Source of the DNA: Planktothrix sp. FACHB-1365
GTDB taxonomy: Bacteria; Cyanobacteriota; Cyanobacteriia; Cyanobacteriales; Microcoleaceae
Direction: 5' to 3'
Assembly: GCF_014697575.1 (NCBI RefSeq)
Contig: NZ_JACJSC010000040.1
Coordinates: forward strand, 1-53,192
Length of the DNA: 53,192 nt
Shown: piece by piece, positions 16,560 to 23,842 of the stretch
Layout: each line of letters begins with the position of its first letter
How positions within the stretch are numbered: position 1 is the stretch's first letter
The notes under the pieces: model-generated
The model's database searches: none
Told to the model about the DNA's origin: nothing
Seen by the model: the letters and a program-made list of their open reading frames with translations, nothing else
Program-made: the position numbers and the translations under genes

Positions 16560-17744
16560 ATGAATTTAGGATTACAACTTCGCTTAATTACTTTCCTATT
16601 AACGAGCAGTTTTCTTGTTTTGATAGGGGGTTGCGATCGCAATACAACTCAAACCAAACCATCGGAAGCCGTCGCTGAAGTCACGGCTACTCAACCTCCA
16701 AAACCCTATACAAAAGAAGCAGAATTAGTGGCTGTGGGTGATATTATGATGCACGGTGCTCAAATTAAATCCGGTTATAACCCGACTACAAAAACCTATA
16801 ATTATGATAACTTTTTTACCGAAGTTAAAGGAATTTTATCCTCTGGAGATTGGATTATTGGTAACTTAGAAACAACTTTATCAGGCCCAGAAACGGGGTA
16901 TACGGGATATCCGTTATTTAACGCTCCAGATCCCTTAGCCGATGCGATTAAAAAAGCTGGGTTTAATATTATTTCTACCACCAATAATCATTCCTTAGAT
17001 CGAGGCGAAAAAGGGGTTTTAAAAACCTTAGAAAATGTGAAAAAACGGGGTTTAATTCCCATCGGTACAGCGACCTCAGCGAAAGAAGCAGCCAAAATCA
17101 CTATCGTTGAAAAAAATAATATTTCTATGGCAATTTTAGGCTATAGCTATGGAACAAATGGTATTCCTATTCCCAAAGGTAAAAATTATTTAGTTTCTTT
17201 AATTAATCCTCAAAAAATCACCCAAGATATTACTAAAGCTCGTCAAGCTGGGGTTGATTTTGTTACCGTTATTTTACATTTTGGCTTAGAATACCAGCGT
17301 CAACCTAGTGCTGAACAAAAAGCCTTAGTTAAACAGTTAGTGAATGCAGGTGCTGATATTATTTTAGGGAGTCATCCTCATGTTGTTCAACCCTATCAAA
17401 TTATTGAAAAAACAGGGAAATCAGAAAAACCGAAAAAAGCAGTTGTAATTTATTCTATGGGGAATTTTATCTCGAATCAACGGGAAAAATATCGAGATTT
17501 GGGGGTAATTTTTAAAGTCAAGGTTTTGAAAAAATTTCCTGATGAAACCACTGAAATTAAAGAGATTAAAGCCATACCCACTTGGGTACATCGCTATCGC
17601 CAAGGAGGAAAATATCAGTTTCGTGTCCTTCCGATTGAACAGGTGTTAAAAACTCGTAAACACCCCTTATTATCACCATCGGATTATCAACAGTTAGAAA
17701 CCGACCTAAAAAATATGAATCGTCATCTCCATTCTTTTCAATAG
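16560..17744 (+). CDS. CapA family lipoprotein (PgsA-like metallophosphatase fold)
   Basis: A 394-residue exported lipoprotein. The signal peptide ends at the lipobox LIGGC with lipidated Cys25. The mature part has the CapA/PgsA domain: ELVAVGDIMMHG, DWIIGNLETTLSG, YPLFNAPDPLADAI, STTNNHSLDRGEKGV, VILHFGLEYQRQPS, DIILGSHPHVVQP and VIYSMGNFISNQ. These match the calcineurin-like metal site (D, N, H residues in GD, GNLE, NNH and SHPH). In Bacillus the family member anchors or assembles poly-gamma-glutamate; other bacteria use it in cell-surface polysaccharide. No other cap genes are adjacent, so the role here is open. An IR TTTAACC/GGTTAAA sits at 16485-16505 upstream. The start at 16560 follows AAGGATGA. 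Confidence 0.9.
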   Translation: MNLGLQLRLITFLLTSSFLVLIGGCDRNTTQTKPSEAVAEVTATQPPKPYTKEAELVAVGDIMMHGAQIKSGYNPTTKTYNYDNFFTEVKGILSSGDWIIGNLETTLSGPETGYTGYPLFNAPDPLADAIKKAGFNIISTTNNHSLDRGEKGVLKTLENVKKRGLIPIGTATSAKEAAKITIVEKNNISMAILGYSYGTNGIPIPKGKNYLVSLINPQKITQDITKARQAGVDFVTVILHFGLEYQRQPSAEQKALVKQLVNAGADIILGSHPHVVQPYQIIEKTGKSEKPKKAVVIYSMGNFISNQREKYRDLGVIFKVKVLKKFPDETTEIKEIKAIPTWVHRYRQGGKYQFRVLPIEQVLKTRKHPLLSPSDYQQLETDLKNMNRHLHSFQ

Positions 17745-17764
17745 AAATCCGGTTCCTTCAAGAC

Positions 17765-17846
17765 ACTTTCTTCTCCGCATCCGGAATCAGAATCAAACCA
17801 TAGAAGAAAGAACTCAGATAGGTGGTACTGAGGCGGAGTAGAAAGT
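17765..17846 (+). promoter_or_regulatory. Structured leader that can hide the RBS of the RodZ-like gene
   Basis: ACTTTCTTCTCCGC (17765-17778) pairs in 13 of 14 positions with GCGGAGTAGAAAGT (17833-17846), which contains the GGAG Shine-Dalgarno and abuts the ATG at 17847. An inner stem CTCAG (17813-17817) / CTGAG (17828-17832) stacks directly on it. The fold would block ribosome access; melting, a ligand or a protein could open it. Confidence 0.6.
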
Positions 17847-18965
17847 ATGGAACTAAATCCGGTAACAGGTTTTGGTGTGACAGCACCGACAACAACAGAG
17901 GTGTCTCCTGACAGTTTACGCTCTCTGGTGCGTCAAATTGAAGCAGAACTATATTGTAGTGAAGTTTATAATATTGCTTTAAAAAGCTTACAAAAAATGT
18001 TAGGACAAGCGGCTAGTAAAGCCGAAATTGTCATTAAAGCGGTGGGACGAGAAGCTATTCAACTCGCTTTAAAACAAATTGCGAAACAAGAAACAGCAAT
18101 TATCTGTACAACAGAATCTCCTTCGGTGAATGAGTCTATTTCTGTTACCGCCATTTCCTCAGATTATTCCTCCCCATCATCGGTAAAACAAAGTCCAAAA
18201 AAAACAAAATCTACTCCTCCCGAAGTTCAGATTTCGGTTGTTTCTCCCCTCGGTTTTATTGCTGGATATCAACCCCCAAATACAACCTCTGAATCCTCAG
18301 AAGAAACCTCGACTTCATCTGATATTTCTTCCGGGGACAATACCTCGCAAGTCCAATCTAAACGTCAACCCCTGACTCAAGCTGAAATTAATCAGAAAAT
18401 TCATCAAAAGCAAAAAATTTATTTACAAGAAATTGGGGAAGAATTGCGAAAAGCGAGAGAATCCTATCACCTGAGTTTACAACAAATGCACTATTTTACT
18501 TTAGTTCCCCTGCATCATTTAGAAGCTTTGGAACAGGGAGAACTTGAGCGTTTACCAGAAGATATTTATATTCGAGGGTTTATTTGTCGGGTAGCGAATG
18601 CTTTAGGATTAGAAGGTGGGAAAATAGCAGCGTCTTTTCCCTGTTTAGAATTTAGCGGACAGGTTGGACAATATGGGTCTAAAGTCGATGTTGATTCAGA
18701 ATTTTATCTCAATTCAGTGCATTTATATTTAGGTTATGCCGCTATTTTAGCAGGTTCTATGGGGGGTTTTGCTTGGTTATCTCAACAAAGTGTTCCTGAT
18801 GTAACCCTTCCCCCTGATATTCAAAATTTATTAGAACAAAAATCGCCCCAATCTCATCGACAAGAATCATCAACTCCTATACCAGGAAGGCAATCAGACC
18901 ACAATCAAATTCAGATTGGATTAGATTTTTCTCCTCCTGAAATGATGGATGGTGTGAGCGCTTAG
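17847..18965 (+). CDS. RodZ-like helix-turn-helix membrane protein
   Basis: A 372-residue protein. An N-terminal helical region (residues 20-85, LRSLVRQIEAELYCSEVYNIALKSLQKMLG) is conserved in cyanobacterial copies as remembered. A Ser/Pro-rich linker follows (about 90-175). Residues 190-262 hold an HTH_25/RodZ-type helix-turn-helix (IGEELRKARESYHLSLQQM, ALEQGELERLPEDIYIRGFI, ALGLEGGKI). One transmembrane helix lies at 293-312, then a short periplasmic tail without the usual DUF4115 domain. RodZ links MreB to the cell wall machinery; a similar cytoskeletal or regulatory role is inferred. It lies 102 bases downstream of capA, in the same direction, behind a structured leader. Confidence 0.82.
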   Translation: MELNPVTGFGVTAPTTTEVSPDSLRSLVRQIEAELYCSEVYNIALKSLQKMLGQAASKAEIVIKAVGREAIQLALKQIAKQETAIICTTESPSVNESISVTAISSDYSSPSSVKQSPKKTKSTPPEVQISVVSPLGFIAGYQPPNTTSESSEETSTSSDISSGDNTSQVQSKRQPLTQAEINQKIHQKQKIYLQEIGEELRKARESYHLSLQQMHYFTLVPLHHLEALEQGELERLPEDIYIRGFICRVANALGLEGGKIAASFPCLEFSGQVGQYGSKVDVDSEFYLNSVHLYLGYAAILAGSMGGFAWLSQQSVPDVTLPPDIQNLLEQKSPQSHRQESSTPIPGRQSDHNQIQIGLDFSPPEMMDGVSA

Positions 18966-18982
18966 TTCTTCTAAATTTTACC

Positions 18983-19633
18983 CTAAATTTTCTCAAAAAT
19001 CACCGATAAATTATTAGCGGGCATGGGGATAATTCCTACTAACCGTAAATTTTCTAAGGTTGCTATTTCAACAACTGCTTCTAAATCTCTCACTCCCCAT
19101 TCTGGGTTAGATAATCGTAACGAGGTATCAAAGATTTCATTACTGGGTGCAGTGTGTTTTCCCTGTTGTTTATAAGCCCCATATAAATATAAAATTCCCC
19201 CGGATGGCAAAATTCGATTTGCACCTGCCATTAATCCCAAGCAAGCCGACCAAGGGGAAATATGAATCATATTAATATTAACAATAGCAGTAATGGGGAA
19301 TTCTGCCAAAGAAAAGGGCAATTTTAAATCGGGATCTTCAACTAACCAAGTTGATTTCTGCACATCTAATTCTAAAGGGGGGAATAAATTATCCGAGGGA
19401 CAATCAGTTTGCCAAGCTAAAATACTTTCTCGCAACATAGGGTTAACTTCTGAAGGTAGCCATTTGCGGGGTTGCAACTGAGGCGCAAAAAATACAGCGT
19501 GTTGTCCTGTTCCACTGGCAATTTCTAAAATTGTTCCTGTGGCTGGAAGTATCTGCTTTAATACCTCTAAAATCGGTTGTTGATTCCGTTCTGTTGCTGG
19601 AGCATACTGGCGAGAGTTGTTGGAAATATTCAT
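18983..19633 (-). CDS. DUF938 SAM-dependent methyltransferase-like protein
   Basis: A 216-residue class I methyltransferase-like protein of the DUF938 family. The start MNISNNSRQYAPATERNQQPIL is diagnostic, the SAM motif is ILEIASGTGQHAVFFA, then LPSEVNPMLRESI, INMIHISPW, and GILYLYGAYKQQGKHTAPSN. The substrate of the family is not known to me. The ATG at 19633 is preferred over an upstream TTG at 19669 because homology begins at MNI. It converges on the RodZ-like gene with 17 bases between stops. Cytosolic; no membrane segments. Confidence 0.9.
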   Translation of the reverse strand: MNISNNSRQYAPATERNQQPILEVLKQILPATGTILEIASGTGQHAVFFAPQLQPRKWLPSEVNPMLRESILAWQTDCPSDNLFPPLELDVQKSTWLVEDPDLKLPFSLAEFPITAIVNINMIHISPWSACLGLMAGANRILPSGGILYLYGAYKQQGKHTAPSNEIFDTSLRLSNPEWGVRDLEAVVEIATLENLRLVGIIPMPANNLSVIFEKI

Positions 19634-19939
19634 GAGGGTAATTAGGATTAGAATAGTGAAAGTTGACAATTAAGAGGTTTAGGAGTTGAGTTTACCATTC
19701 TGGATAACATTCAACGTCAGTATTTAAGATTTAGTCATTAGACAGAACCCCTAACGAATTTAAAACTGGGTCAAGTGATCCTTTAATCTTCATAAATTAA
19801 TCGGGTTTCAATCCAAATATCAATAAATGTAAAGTAGATTTTACAAAACTTCATTAAGAAAAGCAAATTCTTTCTCATCCCTGATTCAAAAATAGGTACA
19901 TCTTCCGATATAATTCCCCTCATGTTCAGGGGAATAAAA

Positions 19940-20215
19940 ATGGACGACAGAGACAAAATATTAACTCAACTCGCCGAGGAACGATGGCGAGTATCTTTGG
20001 CTTTAACATTAGCCATGATGTTTATTTACTTCGGATTTATCTTATTAGTGGCCTTCAATAAGTCCTTAATGGGGTCTTTAATTATCCCCGGTTTAAGTTG
20101 GGGAATTTTGTTAGGAGCCTTAGTGATTATTTCAGCCTGGGTATTAATTTACTTCTACGTTAGCTGGACTAATAACTATTACGATCGCAAAATTGAAGAC
20201 CTGATTAAGGATTAA
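19940..20215 (+). CDS. DUF485 inner membrane protein (YjcH-like)
   Basis: A 91-residue protein with two transmembrane helices (about residues 19-41 and 52-76) and the DUF485 pattern ERWRVSLALTLAMMFIYFGF, then FYVSWTNNYYDRKIEDLI. In E. coli the equivalent small gene yjcH precedes the acetate permease actP; the same order holds here with 3 bases between the stop and the next ATG. It is probably an accessory subunit or assembly factor of the symporter. The ATG at 19940 with AGGGGA six bases upstream is preferred over the in-frame ATG at 19922. Confidence 0.9.
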   Translation: MDDRDKILTQLAEERWRVSLALTLAMMFIYFGFILLVAFNKSLMGSLIIPGLSWGILLGALVIISAWVLIYFYVSWTNNYYDRKIEDLIKD

Positions 20216-20218
20216 GCC

Positions 20219-21796
20219 ATGTCAACTACTCTTGGACAATTTAACCCCGTCGCTATTGTATTTTTCCTGCTGTTTGTGGTTGCTTCTTTAGGGATTACTT
20301 ATTGGGCTTCCTCCCACACAAAAAGCGCGGCACAATTTTACACCGCCGGCGGACAAATTAGTGGATTTCAAAACGGTTTAGCCCTCGCTGGCGATTTTAT
20401 GAGTGCGGCGAGTTTTTTAGGAATAGCAGGTTTAGTCGCCCTGAATGGTTTTGATGGATTAATTTACTCCATTGGCTTTTTAGTTGGGTGGCCAATTGTG
20501 ATGTTTTTAATTGCTGAACCCCTGCGAAATTTAGGCACCTATACCTTTTCCGATGTAGTTGCCTATCGGATGCGTCAAACCCCGGTGAGAATTGCCTCAG
20601 CTATTGGCACTTTATCAGTAGTTAGTTTCTACTTAATTGCCCAAATGGTCGGGGCAGGTAATTTAATTAAATTACTGTTTGGGATGGAATATGAATTAGC
20701 CGTGATGATTGTCGGCGGTGTCATGTTAGCCTACGTCATTTTTGGCGGCATGATGGCAACCACCTGGGTACAAATTATCAAGGCTTTTTTGTTATTGGGG
20801 GGTGCGATATTATTAACCGTTTTGGTCTTATCAAAATTTGGTTTTAATCCCTTCAATTTATTTGCCGCCGCTGCCCAAAAATATGGGCCGGAAGTATTAG
20901 CTCCAGGGAAACAAGTTGCTAATCCTTTAGATGCCATTTCTTTAGGGATGTCTTTAATGTTTGGGACGGCTGGACTCCCGCATATTTTAATGCGTTTCTA
21001 TACCGTACCCGATGCCAGAGCCGCGCGGAAATCCGTGATGTATGCCAGTTGGTTTATTGGCTTCTTTTATCTGCTAACCTTTATCCTCGGTTTTGGGGCG
21101 ATGACCTTATTAGGTCGAGAACAAATTCAAGCCATTGATAAAGGGGGAAATATGGCAGCCCCGATGTTAGCAGAAGTTTTAGGAGGGAACGTTTTATTAG
21201 GGTTTATTGCGGCGGTTTCTTTTGCCACCATTTTAGCAGTTGTGGCGGGATTAACCCTTTCCGGTGCGGCAGCTTTATCCCATGATTTATGGGTGAATGT
21301 GGTGCGCGGAGGTTCGGCGGATGAAACCGAACAATTGAAAGTTGCTAGGGCCGCCACGATGTTTTTAGGGGCTTTAGCAATTGTTTTGGGAATCGTTTTT
21401 AAAGGACAAAATGTTGCCTATATGGTGGGTTTAGCCTTTGCGATCGCAGCGAGTGGTAATTTCCCGGCTTTATTGATGTCAATTTTATGGCGACGATTTA
21501 CCACAAATGGTGCGGTTGCGAGTATGATTACCGGAACACTGACTTCTTTGTTTTTGATTTATTTGTCTCCCACCATTCAAATCGATTTACTCAAACATAC
21601 AGAAGCCATTTTTCCGCTTAAAAACCCGGGTTTAATCACCATTCCGTTATCATTTGCCGTAGGAATTATTGTTTCTTTGCTAAAAAGCGATCGCCAAGCT
21701 TTTACCAAATTTGCAGAAGTTGAGCAATTGATTCATATTAGCGATTTACAATTTCCCTCTACCTTACCCGCCAAGGATATCGATGTAGAATTGTAA
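20219..21796 (+). CDS. actP: Sodium/solute symporter, cation-acetate symporter ActP-like
   Basis: A 525-residue SSS-family transporter with about 13 membrane helices. Family marks include [60 protein letters not shown], and [24 protein letters not shown], all typical of ActP-type acetate/glycolate permeases. It should import a small monocarboxylate with Na+ across the plasma membrane. The DUF485 gene directly upstream supports the assignment. Acetate versus pyruvate, propionate or another acid cannot be settled from sequence. A strong terminator follows 23 bases after the stop, so the pair forms a two-gene operon. Confidence 0.88.
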   Translation: MSTTLGQFNPVAIVFFLLFVVASLGITYWASSHTKSAAQFYTAGGQISGFQNGLALAGDFMSAASFLGIAGLVALNGFDGLIYSIGFLVGWPIVMFLIAEPLRNLGTYTFSDVVAYRMRQTPVRIASAIGTLSVVSFYLIAQMVGAGNLIKLLFGMEYELAVMIVGGVMLAYVIFGGMMATTWVQIIKAFLLLGGAILLTVLVLSKFGFNPFNLFAAAAQKYGPEVLAPGKQVANPLDAISLGMSLMFGTAGLPHILMRFYTVPDARAARKSVMYASWFIGFFYLLTFILGFGAMTLLGREQIQAIDKGGNMAAPMLAEVLGGNVLLGFIAAVSFATILAVVAGLTLSGAAALSHDLWVNVVRGGSADETEQLKVARAATMFLGALAIVLGIVFKGQNVAYMVGLAFAIAASGNFPALLMSILWRRFTTNGAVASMITGTLTSLFLIYLSPTIQIDLLKHTEAIFPLKNPGLITIPLSFAVGIIVSLLKSDRQAFTKFAEVEQLIHISDLQFPSTLPAKDIDVEL

Positions 21797-21819
21797 AAAA
21801 CAACGATTGAGAAAAAGTT

Positions 21820-21866
21820 AGTAATTGCCTTTTTGTAGAGATTGATAAAAAGGCAATTACTTTTTG
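21820..21866 (+). terminator. Terminator of the DUF485-actP operon
   Basis: AGTAATTGCCTTTTT (21820-21834) and AAAAAGGCAATTACT (21847-21861) form a perfect 15-bp stem with a 12-base loop, followed by a T-run. The symmetry means it could also work on the minus strand. Confidence 0.85.
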
Positions 21867-22019
21867 ATATAGCAGGGAATAGCGAATACCGCAGGAAAAG
21901 AGTTCTCTGTTTAACGTGAGTTCGATGGGTTGCGATCGCATAACGATTGGGTAAAAATGAGGAATGGGGAATAATATATAATAGATCACTATGAGTCAAG
22001 TTACTTGTAAAATATAATT

Positions 22020-23207
22020 ATGCAAATTACCAGTATCAAAATTAAAAACTATCGAGTTTTTGAAGATTTGAGAGTCGAGAATATCCCCCCTTTTTGTGTA
22101 TTAATCGGTGCTAATGGTACCGGTAAATCAACTTTGTTTGATATTTTTGGTTTTTTGCAAGATGCTTTAAAAAATAACATTCGTCAAGCTCTCCAAATTC
22201 GAGGCGGTTACAGAGAAGTTGTTACCAGAGGCAAAGAAAAAGAAGATATAAAAATAGAGCTACAATTTCAGATGAATCTTTTAGGTAAAAAACGACTTTT
22301 TACTTATATATTGATTATTGGACAAGAAAATCGAAAACCCGTGATCCAAAGAGAAATATTGCTTTATGAACGCGGTGAATATGGCTCTCCCTATAAGTTA
22401 CTTAATTTTAGTAAAGGTAAAGGTTATGCGATCACCAATGAAGAAAATTTTAGTCAACCCGATGAAGAATTACAAAGAGAAGAACAACAACTACAATCCA
22501 ATGATATTTTAGCTATTAAAGGATTAGGACAATTTCAACGTTTTCAAGCCGCTAGTGCTTTTCGTTCCCTGATCGAAAATTGGCACGTTTGCGACTTCCA
22601 TATTAGCAGATCATGGGGCAGTAAAGATTCACTTTATGCTGAACATCTTTCTCCCACTGGGGATAATCTAGCGATAGTTGCACAATATCTCTATCAAGAA
22701 TATCCTAAAATTTTCCAAACCATTTTAACCAAAATGAAAGAAAGAGTCCCCGGCATTTCTACAGTAGAAGCAAAAAATACAGAAGACGGTAGATTAATTT
22801 TAAAATTTCAAGATGAAGCATTTAAAGATCCATTTATTGATCGTTATGTATCTGATGGCACAATGAAAATGTTTGCCTATTTAATTTTACTTTTTGATCC
22901 TAAACCTCACCCTTTACTTTGCGTTGAAGAACCAGAAAACCATTTATATCCCACTCTTTTAACCGAACTTGCTGAAGAATTTGCGAGTTATGCGAATAGA
23001 GGAGGACAAGTTTTTGTTTCTACCCATTCCCCTGACTTTTTAAATGCCGTTTCTTTAGACAGTATATTTTGGCTAATCAAAGAAAAAGGGATCACTAAAA
23101 TGTCTAAAGCCTCAGATCACGAAATCCTCAGAAAATTAGTAGCAGAAGGAGATTTACCTGGCTATTTATGGAATCAAGGTTGGTTTAAAGGAGTTGCACC
23201 TTCATGA
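22020..23207 (+). CDS. AAA_21/RecF-like ATPase, first gene of a two-gene module
   Basis: A 395-residue SMC/ABC-type ATPase in one polypeptide with a short insert instead of a long coiled coil. Walker A is GANGTGKST (30-38), preceded by IKIKNYRVFEDL. The ABC-like signature is YVSDGTMKMFAYL, Walker B is LLCVEEPENHLYP (E303, E304), and the switch His is H336 in VSTHSPDFLN. It overlaps the DUF4276 gene by 4 bases (ATGA), so the two are translationally coupled. OLD-like ATPases next to Toprim-like partners act in antiphage defence (for example AbiL, PARIS), which is the favoured inference. A small IR CAAGT-T-ACTTG lies at 21997-22007. No clear RBS. Confidence 0.85.
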   Translation: MQITSIKIKNYRVFEDLRVENIPPFCVLIGANGTGKSTLFDIFGFLQDALKNNIRQALQIRGGYREVVTRGKEKEDIKIELQFQMNLLGKKRLFTYILIIGQENRKPVIQREILLYERGEYGSPYKLLNFSKGKGYAITNEENFSQPDEELQREEQQLQSNDILAIKGLGQFQRFQAASAFRSLIENWHVCDFHISRSWGSKDSLYAEHLSPTGDNLAIVAQYLYQEYPKIFQTILTKMKERVPGISTVEAKNTEDGRLILKFQDEAFKDPFIDRYVSDGTMKMFAYLILLFDPKPHPLLCVEEPENHLYPTLLTELAEEFASYANRGGQVFVSTHSPDFLNAVSLDSIFWLIKEKGITKMSKASDHEILRKLVAEGDLPGYLWNQGWFKGVAPS

Positions 23208-23800
23208 GTTATGACTTAATTTTTTTATTAGAAGAACCTTCGCTGAAAAATGTTTTAGAAGAAATCTTACCAAAAATCATTCCTGAGCAAATTTCATTTA
23301 TTTGTATTGCTCATCAAGGTAAACAAGACTTAGCTAAATCTATTCCTATTAAAATTAGAGCTTTCAATAATATTAGCCCCAATACTCAATTTATCATAGT
23401 TCATGACCAAGATTCTCATGATTGCCAAAAACTTAAGGCTGAATTGTTACAAATTTGTCAAACGGCTGGACAAAATACCCCAATGATTAGGATTATTTGT
23501 CATGAACTAGAATCATGGTTTTTAGGCGATTTAGTGGCGGTAGAAAAAGCCTATAATCTTAAACCTAATAGTTTGAGTCAACAACAAAATAAGAGAAAAT
23601 ACCGTAATCCTGATCAACTTAACTGTGCTAAACAGGAACTCAAAAATTTAGTCCCAGAATATTACTCAGCTACTCACTCAAAACAAATCGCTCCTTATCT
23701 ATCTCTAACCGATAATAAATCTAAAAGTTTTCAGGTTTTTATGCAAGGCATCAAAATGTTATTAGAAACCCAAATTATCAGAACACAAAAAAGTATGTGA
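23204..23800 (+). CDS. DUF4276 Toprim-like protein, second gene of the module
   Basis: A 198-residue protein matching DUF4276: FLLEEPSLKNVLEEILPKI with acidic E10/E11, FIIVHDQDSHDCQKLK with D68xD70, and ICHELESWFLGD with H100, E101 and E103. The E...DxD arrangement is that of a Toprim catalytic site, which in topoisomerases, primases and OLD nucleases binds Mg2+ for phosphoryl transfer. With the ATPase upstream it resembles RloA/RloB-, AriA/AriB- or OLD-type pairs in which the ATPase controls a nuclease. The start ATG lies in the ATPase stop region. There are no membrane segments. Nuclease activity is inferred from the motif only. Confidence 0.82.
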   Translation: MSYDLIFLLEEPSLKNVLEEILPKIIPEQISFICIAHQGKQDLAKSIPIKIRAFNNISPNTQFIIVHDQDSHDCQKLKAELLQICQTAGQNTPMIRIICHELESWFLGDLVAVEKAYNLKPNSLSQQQNKRKYRNPDQLNCAKQELKNLVPEYYSATHSKQIAPYLSLTDNKSKSFQVFMQGIKMLLETQIIRTQKSM

Positions 23801-23842
23801 TCATGTTTTGGTAACTGCTATAGAGCGATCGCATCTAGCGTC

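Noticed and set aside
21932-23831. HIP1 octamers flanking the AAA-DUF4276 pair but absent inside
   Set aside because: HIP1 spacing averages about 1.5 kb here, so a 1.9-kb gap is not unusual and does not prove transfer.
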